Positions 25,338 to 33,572 of a stretch of 47,696 nt of DNA are shown here, one piece after another. This stretch comes from CAWCLK01 sp963796225 (GTDB taxonomy: Bacteria; Actinomycetota; Nitriliruptoria; Nitriliruptorales; Nitriliruptoraceae). The DNA lies in the NCBI GenBank assembly GCA_963796225.1, contig CAWCLK010000007.1, positions 1 to 47,696 on the forward strand. The letters run 5' to 3'. Positions within the stretch are counted from its first letter, which is position 1, and every line of letters begins with the position of its first letter. The notes beneath the pieces were generated by a model. The model was not told the DNA's origin. It worked only from the letters and a program-made list of their open reading frames with translations, and made no database searches. Both the position numbers and the translations under genes were made by a program.

Positions 25338-26159
25338 TCACCGGGACCAGCCGGCGGGCAGGTCGCGCTCGAGCCACGCCGCCAGCCGCCGGTTGGGCTC
25401 GGCCAGACGGGTCCGCAACGCGCCCCGCAGCTCATCGGGCAGGCGCGGGTACGAGCCGGGTTTCTGGTTCAGGTCGATCAGCTTCCACGCCATGTTGCGG
25501 GGCAGTCGGCGCCCCATGCGGATGATCAGGCGCTGCAACCGGTAGGAACGGGCGACGCGACCGACGTTGGCCTCGCGGCGCGGCGCGACCACCGGGGCGA
25601 TGCCCACGTGCCGACAGATGCGCGCATACGTCCCGTCGGGGTCCTCGCGCAGGTCCTCGCTGAACTCCACCAGTACCTGCTCGGCCCCGAACCTGGCGAC
25701 GACCTCCGGCAGGTAGCGGACGTAGGTTGACATGTCGAGATAGGACAGGCCCAGGTTCGGGATCGTCACCTCGGGGTCCCGCAGCTCGGCCATGACCGTG
25801 TCGGCGGGCTCACGGGGATCCAGGCCGAGGTAACGGAAGTACCACGCATGCGACCAGACGCGGGCCGCCGGTTCGCGCAGCAGCACGACGATCCGGGCAT
25901 CGGGGATCGCCTCGGCGATGCGGTCCAGCGCCTGCGTGTCGTACAGGTACGACGGCGTGGCGTCGCCCGCGCGCTGGTCGGGCCCGGCGGCGGCGTACTG
26001 GTCCCGCAGCCAGTCCCAGCCACGGTGCCAGCGCGCGTCGAAGAACCCCACCTCCTTCTGGGGCGGCACGTACGCGCCGGGGTGATCCCGGAACCACTCC
26101 GCCAGGGCTGTCGTCCCCGCCTTGGGCGCCCCGATCACGAACCAGGTGGGCAGCGTCAC
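25338..26159 (-). CDS. PAPS-dependent carbohydrate sulfotransferase
   Basis: The 273-residue protein has the 5'-phosphosulfate loop FVIGAPKAGTTALAEW at the N-terminus and the 3'-phosphate-binding LLREPAARVWSHAWYF near residues 90-105. EVGFFD and DATPSYLYD, conserved in bacterial Sulfotransfer_1/3 proteins, lie between. It should transfer sulfate from PAPS to a hydroxyl of a glycan or glycolipid. The GTG start overlaps the stop of the GT4 gene upstream (GTGA), coupling sulfation to one glycosyltransferase. No PAPS-forming genes are in the window. Bacterial sulfated surface glycans are uncommon, which makes this gene notable. Confidence 0.9.
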   Translation of the reverse strand: MTLPTWFVIGAPKAGTTALAEWFRDHPGAYVPPQKEVGFFDARWHRGWDWLRDQYAAAGPDQRAGDATPSYLYDTQALDRIAEAIPDARIVVLLREPAARVWSHAWYFRYLGLDPREPADTVMAELRDPEVTIPNLGLSYLDMSTYVRYLPEVVARFGAEQVLVEFSEDLREDPDGTYARICRHVGIAPVVAPRREANVGRVARSYRLQRLIIRMGRRLPRNMAWKLIDLNQKPGSYPRLPDELRGALRTRLAEPNRRLAAWLERDLPAGWSR

Positions 26160-27274
26160 GAGTGTCCCTCCAGCAGGGCGGCGTGGCGGTCCTCGACCTG
26201 ACGAGTCACGACGTCCCAGTCGTAGGCGGTGGCGGCGGACCGACAGGCCACGGCGACCAGCTCGTCCGGCGGTCGGCGCAGCGCGTCCACGACGGCCTCG
26301 GCGGCCGCCGCTGGGTCACAGGGCGCGAACAGCCCACCCGCGCCGGCTGCAGCCACGAGCTCCGGGGTGGCGCCCGAGTCGGCGCCCACGACGGGCGTCC
26401 CGCAGGCCTGGGCCTCGAGCACCGACAGGCCCAGCGCCTCGTGGACCGACGGCTGGACGACGACCCAGGCCCGCTGGTACAGCTCCACGAGGTCGGGATG
26501 GTCCAGCAGACCCGCGAAGGTCACCGACGTCCCGACGTCGTCCGGCAGCAGCCCCCGCAGGCGCCGTCGCGTCGCGTCGCCGGCCTGGCCGGCCAGGACC
26601 AGCTGCGCGTCGGGCACGGCCGCCCGGATGGCTGGCCACGCCACGACCAGGTCCTCCACGCGTTTGCGCGGCTCGTCCGGCGCCGACGTGCACAGCACCA
26701 GGGGGGTCGGGGCGCGCTCCCCGCCGGGGGCGAAGGCCTCGGTGTCCACCCCGGCAGGCACCACGTGCATCTCCACGCCGAACGCGGCCATCTCCGCGAC
26801 GGCGAACCGGCTGTTGCACCAGACCTCGTCGGCGCGGTCCAGCGCACCGCGGAAGAGCCGCTCGTCGACCGGGGCCCGGGCGATCCGTTCGGGCCGGACC
26901 GTGCCCGTGAGCTTGAGCACCACCGGACGACGACGCCGGACCGCCGCGAAACGGCCCGCGACGGCGGCGTCGGCGTACAGGAAGCACTGCACCACGTCGG
27001 CCCGCGACAGGGCGACGGCCGCGCCGGCGACGACGCCGAAACGCGCCTCGTGGTGCCACCCGCGGCGTTCGAGCGCGGCCGGTGCTGGGACGTGGACGTA
27101 CCGGGTCGGCACGCCCTCGACACGGTGGCGCGACGTCACGCCCGACGGCTGGCTCGTCACCAGTCGGACGTGGTGGCCGTCGCGTGTGAGTCGCGCCGCG
27201 AGCTCGTGGAGCTCGCGCTCCGCGCCCCGCCGGACGTGGGGCCAGGCATGGGGGTGCGTGAACAGGACACGCAC
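26156..27274 (-). CDS. GT4-type glycosyltransferase
   Basis: The 372-residue GT-B enzyme opens VRVLFTHPHAWPHVRRGAER and has LVLCTSAPDEPRKRVEDLV, paralogous to the GT4 at 20414-21508. The E-x7-E motif is HEALGLSVLEAQACG. The GTG at 27274 is chosen because GGGAGG lies eight bases upstream and it aligns with the paralogue's start; an upstream ATG-type reading from 27316 adds non-homologous residues. It forms a two-gene operon with the sulfotransferase, so this enzyme may add the sugar that is then sulfated (inference). Confidence 0.9.
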   Translation of the reverse strand: MRVLFTHPHAWPHVRRGAERELHELAARLTRDGHHVRLVTSQPSGVTSRHRVEGVPTRYVHVPAPAALERRGWHHEARFGVVAGAAVALSRADVVQCFLYADAAVAGRFAAVRRRRPVVLKLTGTVRPERIARAPVDERLFRGALDRADEVWCNSRFAVAEMAAFGVEMHVVPAGVDTEAFAPGGERAPTPLVLCTSAPDEPRKRVEDLVVAWPAIRAAVPDAQLVLAGQAGDATRRRLRGLLPDDVGTSVTFAGLLDHPDLVELYQRAWVVVQPSVHEALGLSVLEAQACGTPVVGADSGATPELVAAAGAGGLFAPCDPAAAAEAVVDALRRPPDELVAVACRSAATAYDWDVVTRQVEDRHAALLEGHS

Positions 27275-27330
27275 GTCACCTGCCTCCCGTCCGGGGTCGG
27301 CCCGATGGGCACTCACCGTCGACGGCGGCC

Positions 27331-27337
27331 TACCCTA
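27331..27337. promoter_or_regulatory. Symmetric divergent -10 element TACCCTA
   Basis: On the plus strand TACCCT (27331-27336) ends six bases before the GTG of the second permease, implying a leaderless mRNA. On the minus strand TAGGGT (27337-27332) could start the GT4-sulfotransferase transcript with a leader of about 50 bases. The two hexamers overlap by five bases. Confidence 0.42.
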
Positions 27338-27342
27338 CGCGC

Positions 27343-28209
27343 GTGCCGCCCCCACGACGTGATCGGGAAGCCGCCCTGGATGCCTCTCGCCCCGTCCTCG
27401 AGCTCACTGGCGAATCCACCCCGCTCCGCCGACTGCTGGGCGACCTTCGCCGCAACCTCGACCTGCTGCCGATGCTGGCCACCAAGGACTACAAGTCGCG
27501 GTACCGCTCGGCCGCCCTGGGGATCGCCTGGTCGGTGTTCCTCCCCCTGATCCAGGCGGCCGTCCTCACCGTCGTCTTCTCGCTCGTCCTGCAGCTGGAC
27601 GCGGACCCGTACCCGTACCCCGCGTTCGTGCTGGCCGGCACCACCGCGTGGTCCTACTTCAACCAGTCGCTCACCGCCGGGTCGACCACGATCGTCGACC
27701 AGTCCGGGATCGCGGGGAAGCTGTACTTCCCGCGGATGATCCTCCCCGCCGTGCCGGCCATGGGGAACGGCATCAGCCTCGGCATCTCCGTGCTCATCGC
27801 CACGGTCGTGTCCCTGGCCCTCGGGGTCCGGCCCGGCTGGCACCTGCTGGCGTTGCCCCTCGCCGTGGCCGTGGTCTTCCTGCTGGCCTTCCTCGCCGCG
27901 GCGAGCCTGACCGTGCTGCACGTGTACTCGCGCGACGTCCGCTACCTCGTGGCCGCCGGGGTCCCGATCCTGTTCTACGTCACCCCGGTCATCTACAAGC
28001 CCGAGCTCGCGGACGCGCACGGGCTCCGGTGGGTCCTGGACCTCAACCCCGTCACCGGGGCCGTCCTGCTGTTCCGGTGGTGCCTGCTCGGCGACATCCC
28101 CGGCCTGGGCCGTTCCCTGATCAGCACGATCGCCTGGATCGTCGTGCTCGCCGTCGTCGCCCTGGCCGTCTACCAGCGCCACGAACGCACCGCGGTGGAC
28201 CGCCTGTGA
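27343..28209 (+). CDS. wzm: ABC-2 polysaccharide exporter permease (Wzm/TagG-like), second copy
   Basis: The 288-residue membrane protein has ATKDYKSRYRSAALGIAWSVFLPL before the first helix and about six membrane segments. A DVRYLVAAGVPILFYVTPVIY segment and LNPVTGAVLLFRWCLLG follow, the standard Wzm/TagG series. It differs clearly from the copy at 16276-17070 outside these motifs, so the two are not a recent duplication. No ribosome-binding site precedes the GTG and TACCCT lies six bases upstream. The stop overlaps the partner ATPase as GTGA. Confidence 0.93.
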   Translation: MPPPRRDREAALDASRPVLELTGESTPLRRLLGDLRRNLDLLPMLATKDYKSRYRSAALGIAWSVFLPLIQAAVLTVVFSLVLQLDADPYPYPAFVLAGTTAWSYFNQSLTAGSTTIVDQSGIAGKLYFPRMILPAVPAMGNGISLGISVLIATVVSLALGVRPGWHLLALPLAVAVVFLLAFLAAASLTVLHVYSRDVRYLVAAGVPILFYVTPVIYKPELADAHGLRWVLDLNPVTGAVLLFRWCLLGDIPGLGRSLISTIAWIVVLAVVALAVYQRHERTAVDRL

Positions 28210-29429
28210 GTGCCATCGAGCTGCACGAGGTGGGCAAGCGGTACCGCCAGTACCGCGAGGAGGCGACCCTGCTCCGACGCGTGCTCACACCACACCGGCG
28301 CCGCGCCGCCGAGACCCTGTGGGCACTGCGTGACATCTCGTTCTCGCTCGAGGAGGGTGGCACGCTCGGCGTGATCGGGCGCAACGGTTCCGGCAAGACC
28401 ACCCTGCTCCGTATGCTCTCCGGCGTCTCGGCACCGACCACGGGGCGTCTCCGGGTGGCCGGTCGGATCGCTCCCCTCATCGGCGTGGGCGTCGGGTTCT
28501 CGGGGGAGCTGACGGGCCGCGAGAACGTCATGATCAACGGCCGGCTCCTGGGCATGTCCCGCAGCGAGGTGCTGCGCAAGTTCGACGACATCGTCGAGTT
28601 CTCCGAGCTGGCCCGGTTCATCGACACGCCGGTCAAGTTCTACTCGTCCGGGATGTTCCTGCGGCTGGCCTTCAGCGTGGCGATCCACACCGAGCCCGAC
28701 ATCTTCCTGCTCGACGAGATCCTCGCCGTCGGTGACATGGCGTTCCAGATGAAGTGCGCCGAACGGATGCGCGAGATCCGCGAGCAGGGCACGACGATCG
28801 TGATCGTGACCCACTCGCTGGAGATGCTCGACCGCATGACGCCCCGCGCCATGGTCCTCGACCGCGGCCGTATCGAGCACGACGGCAGCACCGAGGACGC
28901 GATCGGCATCTACCAGGCGGTCATGCAGCGCCAGTACGACCGCGACGAGCAGGCGACCCGCCTGGCCGGCCAGGGCGGCTTCGCCGGTGGCGCCGAGGTC
29001 CACGTCGAGCTCATGGGCGACGACGGGCGACCACGCCTGCAGTACCGAGCGGGCGAGCCGATCACCGTGTCGGTGTCGGCCACGTTCGATCGTGAGGTCA
29101 CCTGCCCCAACCTCGGGCTCATGGTCGGCCTGCCCGGTCGGGGAGGCCTGTTCCACGTCGCGACGGCACCGGGCGAGTACGCCGCCGACCACGGGCCCGG
29201 GCGCCCGCTCGAGGGTCGGGTCCGCCTGGACAACCGGTTGCTGGCCGGGACCTACAGCCTCGTCGTGGCCGTCATCGACGAGTACGGGGCACTTCGCCTG
29301 GGTCGCAGCGACGAGATCACCTTCCACGTCAGCTCGCACGCCCGGGGACGGGGCGTCGTCGACCTCGCTCCCCTCATCGAGCTCGGCGGGCAACGCGTCG
29401 ACCTGGCGGACGACCAGCGACTGCGCTGA
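28206..29429 (+). CDS. wzt: ABC polysaccharide exporter ATPase (Wzt-like) with C-terminal glycan-binding domain, second copy
   Basis: The 407-residue ATPase has Walker A GRNGSGKT, signature YSSGM, Walker B IFLLDEI and the H-loop VTHS, with LIGVGVGFSGELTGREN typical of the Wzt/TagH group. Residues about 270-407 form the beta-rich Wzt-type C-terminal domain (PITVSVSATFDRE, LAGTYSLVVAVIDEYG). This C-terminal domain shows little similarity to that of the first ATPase, so the two exporters probably recognise different chain ends. The gene overlaps the permease by four bases and converges on a GT2 gene ten bases away. Confidence 0.93.
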   Translation: MSAIELHEVGKRYRQYREEATLLRRVLTPHRRRAAETLWALRDISFSLEEGGTLGVIGRNGSGKTTLLRMLSGVSAPTTGRLRVAGRIAPLIGVGVGFSGELTGRENVMINGRLLGMSRSEVLRKFDDIVEFSELARFIDTPVKFYSSGMFLRLAFSVAIHTEPDIFLLDEILAVGDMAFQMKCAERMREIREQGTTIVIVTHSLEMLDRMTPRAMVLDRGRIEHDGSTEDAIGIYQAVMQRQYDRDEQATRLAGQGGFAGGAEVHVELMGDDGRPRLQYRAGEPITVSVSATFDREVTCPNLGLMVGLPGRGGLFHVATAPGEYAADHGPGRPLEGRVRLDNRLLAGTYSLVVAVIDEYGALRLGRSDEITFHVSSHARGRGVVDLAPLIELGGQRVDLADDQRLR

Positions 29430-29439
29430 CGGCGCCGAG

Positions 29440-30393
29440 CTACAGCAGCAACGACCGATGCCGGACCGATCCCCGAACCATCGTGAGCGCCTCGGTCACG
29501 TCCACGGCCAGGGCACCCGGCAGTCCCCGGACCCGCTCGCGTGGCGACGCGCCCACCGGCACCCGAGCGAGGCGGTGCCACACCCACCACCCCCAGGCGA
29601 GCAGCGGCCACGCCCGCCGGCCCCCGAGCGCGCCCGCGGTACCGAGGAGACCGGCCCACAGCGGCGGGTGCGTGTCCTTCCAGAAGATCCGGTGGGTGGC
29701 GTGCGTGTCCCGCAGCGTCGGGTGGCGCCGCACGACGGCGGGCAGGTCGACCCAGCGGGCTGCGTTGGCGACGGCACCTCGCACGCTGGAGGGCGACACG
29801 TCGTGGTGGACCAGCGCGTCGTCCGCGAAGGCGAGGCGAGCCCCGGTGGCCAGCACCCGCTGCGCGAGGTCGGTGTCCTCGCCGGTCCGGAGCCGGTCGT
29901 CGAAGCCACCGACGCCGACGAGGGCCTCCCGGCGGTAGAGCACGTTGGCCGTCTGCAGGTAGCGGGCGTCGTCGACCTGCAGGGTGCGCGAGAACGGACC
30001 GCGCGCCTGGTCGGGCGCCGGCGCCACCCGTCCCCCCACGACCCCCGCGTGCTCGCGCTCGCCCGCGGCCACCAGGGCGGCCAGCCAGGACGGGGTCGGG
30101 ACGCAGTCGTCGTCCGTGAAGGCCACCCAGGGCGTATCGGCCTGCGCGAGACCGGCGTTGCGGGCTCGCGCGGGACCCCCGTTGCGCGACAGCCGCACGA
30201 CCTCCCACGCGAGGTCGGGACGCTCGGCGAGCTCCGCCAGGACGGTCGGGGTGGCGTCGGTGGAGGCGTCGTCCACGACCACGACCCGGAAGGTCGGCGC
30301 GTCTCGCTGGCCGGCCAGCGCCGCGTGCAGGCGCGGGAGCAGGGCGGCACGGTCGTGGGTGGCGACCACGACCGTGACCCGAGGCGACACCAT
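29440..30393 (-). CDS. GT2 family glycosyltransferase
   Basis: The 317-residue enzyme has VTVVVATHDRA, VVVDDASTDAT, GPARARNAGLA, the metal motif FTDDDCVPT and QTANVLYRRE with RTGEDTDLAQRV. The C-terminal region is Trp-rich and hydrophobic and ends GSVRHRSLLL, related to the tails of the GT2 at 21505 and the GT2 half of the fusion protein. GGAG lies five to six bases before the ATG at 30393. It is divergent from another GT2 gene across an apparently shared promoter. Confidence 0.9.
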   Translation of the reverse strand: MVSPRVTVVVATHDRAALLPRLHAALAGQRDAPTFRVVVVDDASTDATPTVLAELAERPDLAWEVVRLSRNGGPARARNAGLAQADTPWVAFTDDDCVPTPSWLAALVAAGEREHAGVVGGRVAPAPDQARGPFSRTLQVDDARYLQTANVLYRREALVGVGGFDDRLRTGEDTDLAQRVLATGARLAFADDALVHHDVSPSSVRGAVANAARWVDLPAVVRRHPTLRDTHATHRIFWKDTHPPLWAGLLGTAGALGGRRAWPLLAWGWWVWHRLARVPVGASPRERVRGLPGALAVDVTEALTMVRGSVRHRSLLL

Positions 30394-30420
30394 GCGCGCT
30401 CCACCCGCTGACGGCGCGGC

Positions 30421-30430
30421 ACCGTAGTGT
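30421..30430. promoter_or_regulatory. Overlapping divergent -10 hexamers (ACCGTAGTGT)
   Basis: Minus-strand TACGGT (30426-30421) and plus-strand TAGTGT (30425-30430) share the central TA. Each lies 28-37 bases before a gene that has its own Shine-Dalgarno sequence. The arrangement repeats that at 5896-5905. Confidence 0.42.
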
Positions 30431-30466
30431 GCCCACGCCCCGATGGGACCCGAGCAGGAGGTGCGC

Positions 30467-31384
30467 GTGGACACGGCCCTGTCCGTCGTGGTCCCGACCC
30501 GAGACCGGCCCGAGCGCCTGGCGCGGTGCCTCGTGGCCCTCCGGCTCGCACTCGGCGAGCTCGACGAGCTGCTGGTGGTCGATTCCGCGTCGGCCGACGC
30601 GACCACGGCGACGGTGGCGCTGGAGCACGGTGCACATGTCCTCCGCGAGGTGTGGCCGGGCGCATCGCGGGCACGCAATCGTGGTTGGCAGGCAGCGCGC
30701 CACGACCTCGTCGCGTTCGTGGACGACGACGTCACCGTCACACCCGGCTGGGCGGACGCCCTGCGGCAGGTGGCGGGCGCCCCGGCCTTCGTGGCGGGGC
30801 GAGTGCTGCCCCCGCCCGACCAGCGCCACGTCGGCCACCCGGTGGCCGTCGTCGACCGGGGCCCCGCCGGGCCGATCGACGCGAGGACCACGGGCGTGCT
30901 CGGCGCCAGCGCCAACCTGCTGGTGCGCCGTGACGTCCTCCTGGCCGTCGGGGGGTTCGACGAACGGCTGGGACCCGGCACCTCGGTTCCCGCGGCCGAG
31001 GACGTCGACCTGCTCGACCGCGTGCTGCACGCCGGCTTCACCGGCTGGTTCGAGCCCACGGCGGAGGCGTGGCACGACCAGTGGCGGACCCGGCGCGAGC
31101 GCCTCGCCCTCGACTGGGGCTACGGCATCGGGCAGGGCGTGCGCCTCCGCCGCGAGCAGCAGCGCGACCCCGAACGCGCCCGGCGGCTCGCGCGGGACGT
31201 CGTCGTGCGCTCCGACCTGCATGGCGTGCGGAAGTCGCTCGCTGATGGGTACGGGTTCGGGGCCCTGGCAGGAATCGTCCGTCTGGCTGGCGAAGTCCGT
31301 GGGTACGTGGCCCGTCCCCTCCGAACGCGGACCCGACCGGACCCCTCATGCAATTCGTCGTCTACCACCCCTGGGTCTACCTGA
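30467..31384 (+). CDS. GT2 family glycosyltransferase
   Basis: The 305-residue enzyme has LSVVVPTRDRP, LLVVDSASADAT, ASRARNRGWQA and FVDDDVTVTPGW. VGGFDERLGPGT and AEDVDLLDRVL follow. The GTG at 30467 is preferred because AGGAGG at 30456-30461 lies exactly five bases upstream; the ATG at 30443 lies before that site. The last 37 bases overlap the start of the following GT4 gene in a different frame, an unusually long overlap for this window. Confidence 0.9.
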   Translation: MDTALSVVVPTRDRPERLARCLVALRLALGELDELLVVDSASADATTATVALEHGAHVLREVWPGASRARNRGWQAARHDLVAFVDDDVTVTPGWADALRQVAGAPAFVAGRVLPPPDQRHVGHPVAVVDRGPAGPIDARTTGVLGASANLLVRRDVLLAVGGFDERLGPGTSVPAAEDVDLLDRVLHAGFTGWFEPTAEAWHDQWRTRRERLALDWGYGIGQGVRLRREQQRDPERARRLARDVVVRSDLHGVRKSLADGYGFGALAGIVRLAGEVRGYVARPLRTRTRPDPSCNSSSTTPGST

Positions 31385-32526
31385 CGGGCGGTGCCGAGCG
31401 ACTCCTCGCCAAGCTGATGCAGCACTCCCGACACGAGTGGGTGCTGGCCACCCATCACTACGCACCCGAGACGACCTTCGCCGACTTCCTCGACCTCGAG
31501 GTCGTCGAGCTCGCACCGCGCGTGTCGGTCGAGCGGTCCGTGCGTCCGGTGCTGCACGCGGCCCGGACGCTGAGCAGCACCCCGCTGCCGGACCTCGGCG
31601 CCGACGCGTTGCTGGTGTCGTCGGAGGGCCTCGGGGACCTCGTCATGGCCAAGGCTCAGCTGCCGGCTGCCGTGTACTGCCACACCCCCCTGAAGATCCG
31701 CCACTGCGAGACGACTCGCCGGGCACTCTGGGAGCGTTCTCGTCGTCACTGGGCGGCCGCGACGGCCATGGGCGTACCGTTCGACCTCGTCACGCGCAGT
31801 CTGTGGGACCGGTACGAGCACCGATTCGCCAACTCGAACGAGACGCAGCGACGTATCGCCCGAGCCGGCCTGGCGCGCGCCGAGGACGTGGAGGTGCTGC
31901 GCCCCGGCGTGGACATGGACGCGTTCCGTGGTTCCGACATCCGGTTCGCGCGCCGCGTGCTGGTGGCCGGCCGCATCATGTGGCAGAAGAACGTCGAGCT
32001 GGCCATCGAGGCCTTCCGGCGCGCCGACGTCGAGGATGGCGAGCTGGTCATCGCGGGGGCGGTCGACGCCAAGAGCCGCGAGTACCTGTCCCACCTGCGT
32101 CAACTGGCCGAGGGTCTGGACGTCCGGTTCGTGATCGACCCGTCGGACTCCGAGCTGCAGGGGCTCTACGCCACGGCGACCGCGACCATCTTCACGCCGC
32201 CCCGCGAGGACTTCGGGATCGTGCCGCTCGAGTCGATGGCCTCCGGCACGCCCGTGCTCGCATGCCGGTCGGGTGGGGTCTGCGAGACGGTCGTCGACGG
32301 TGTCACCGGATGGCTGCGCGACCCCTCGGCGGAGGCGTTCGCCGGTCCGCTGCGGTCCGTGATGACCAATGGCGTGGACCCGGCGATGCGCCGGGCGGCC
32401 CGCGACCGTGCCCGCGACTTCGGCTGGGACGGCTTCGCGGCGCGCATCGACCGCGTCATGGCCGACCTGGCCGCGCCCGTCCCGGTCCCGGCCCCGGTCC
32501 ACGAGCTGGCGGGCACGGTCGCCTGA
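31348..32526 (+). CDS. GT4-type glycosyltransferase (WbaZ/mannosyltransferase-like)
   Basis: The 392-residue GT-B enzyme begins MQFVVYHPWVYLTGGAER. It has VYCHTPLKIRH, FANSNETQRRI, VLVAGRIMWQKNVELAIEAF and the E-x7-E motif in PREDFGIVPLESMASG. The order and the FANS-x-T-x-R-I block resemble the WbaZ-type mannosyltransferases of O-antigen clusters; specificity is an inference. It overlaps the previous GT2 gene by 37 bases and ends before a hairpin at 32533-32548 shared with the convergent GT4 gene. Confidence 0.88.
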   Translation: MQFVVYHPWVYLTGGAERLLAKLMQHSRHEWVLATHHYAPETTFADFLDLEVVELAPRVSVERSVRPVLHAARTLSSTPLPDLGADALLVSSEGLGDLVMAKAQLPAAVYCHTPLKIRHCETTRRALWERSRRHWAAATAMGVPFDLVTRSLWDRYEHRFANSNETQRRIARAGLARAEDVEVLRPGVDMDAFRGSDIRFARRVLVAGRIMWQKNVELAIEAFRRADVEDGELVIAGAVDAKSREYLSHLRQLAEGLDVRFVIDPSDSELQGLYATATATIFTPPREDFGIVPLESMASGTPVLACRSGGVCETVVDGVTGWLRDPSAEAFAGPLRSVMTNGVDPAMRRAARDRARDFGWDGFAARIDRVMADLAAPVPVPAPVHELAGTVA

Positions 32527-32532
32527 TCCGGA

Positions 32533-32548
32533 CGACGCCGAGGCGTCG
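32533..32548. terminator. Hairpin between convergent GT4 genes
   Basis: CGACGC-CGAG-GCGTCG is a perfect 6-base-pair stem with a CGAG loop, lying between the stops at 32526 and 32556. It is placed to end transcripts from both sides. It has no T tract, as is common in GC-rich actinobacteria. Confidence 0.5.
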
Positions 32549-32555
32549 CGCGTGC

Positions 32556-33572
32556 TCAGGCGAGGGCAGCCACCAGGTCGTGTCCTGCGTCCGCCCACGT
32601 GCGCGTCGGGAGCCCGCCGGGTGCCACCTCGCCGCGCAGGGCGGCGACCATCGCCTCGGCCCACGCTGCGACGTCGCCGGGCGGCACGAAGGTCGCCGCA
32701 CTCCCGGCAGATTCGTGCAGGACGGGCAGGTCGCTGGCCAACGCTGGCGTCCCGCATGCGGCGGCCTCCAGCGGAGGCAGCCCGAAGCCCTCGTAGCGCG
32801 TCGGGTACACCAGCGCGGCTGCGCCGGTCAGCAGCGCACGCAGGTCCTCGTCCGACACGAAGCCGAGACGTCGCACGGTCGCGTCCGTCGGGGCCACCAC
32901 GGGCGCGAAGGTGGGGTGGGCCAGTCCCACCAGCACGAGTCGGTGGTCGACGACGCGTCGCGCGAGCCGATGCGCCGCCACGGCCGTGACGAGGTCCTTG
33001 CGGGGGTCCGCCCACCCCACGAACAGCAGGTAGGGCACGTCCGGACGCAGGTCGTGGCCGCCCAGGGCACGAGCGACCTCGTCGTCGGTCGACGGCCCCG
33101 GCAGGTGGTCGACAGACGGGTGCACGACGCTGATCGGGGCGGTCACCCCGGCGGAACGGAGGTCGTCCGCCGTCGCCCTCGACACGGTGAGGACGCGTTC
33201 GGCCCGTCGAGCGGCCGCCCGGACCAGGCTCCCGTACCAGCGCATCCGCGGCGTGAACCACGCCGGCCCGACGACCGGGGCGAGGTCGTGCACCATGACG
33301 GTCGACCGCCGCAGCGCCAGGGGCGCGGTGTTGGTGAGGGACAGCACCTCCCGGCCGCGCGCGGCCGCGGGCAGCACGACCTGCTCGAAGGCCTGGTGGG
33401 TCCCGGGGCCGGGCGGGGAGGCCAGCCACCGGTCCACGCGGGGATCGTCCACGCCCGCCGGGGCCCAGACCCGGGCCGTCCATCCGGTCGCCCGCGCGGC
33501 ATCGAGCAGGTTCCGGGCCACACGGTGCAGGCCTGTCGGCGTGGGCGCGAGGAAGCGGCCGTTGACGATCAC
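32556..33572 (-). CDS. GT4-type glycosyltransferase
   Basis: The 338-residue GT-B enzyme opens VIVNGRFLAPTPTGLHRVA, a form common in WcfN/mannosyl- and rhamnosyltransferase-like proteins. It has VLTVSRATADDL, PYLLFVGWADPRKDL and the E-x7-E motif RYEGFGLPPLEAAACG. The GTG at 33572 overlaps the stop of the upstream GT2 gene as GTGA; reading further upstream only enters that gene. Sugar specificity is unknown. Confidence 0.9.
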   Translation of the reverse strand: MIVNGRFLAPTPTGLHRVARNLLDAARATGWTARVWAPAGVDDPRVDRWLASPPGPGTHQAFEQVVLPAAARGREVLSLTNTAPLALRRSTVMVHDLAPVVGPAWFTPRMRWYGSLVRAAARRAERVLTVSRATADDLRSAGVTAPISVVHPSVDHLPGPSTDDEVARALGGHDLRPDVPYLLFVGWADPRKDLVTAVAAHRLARRVVDHRLVLVGLAHPTFAPVVAPTDATVRRLGFVSDEDLRALLTGAAALVYPTRYEGFGLPPLEAAACGTPALASDLPVLHESAGSAATFVPPGDVAAWAEAMVAALRGEVAPGGLPTRTWADAGHDLVAALA

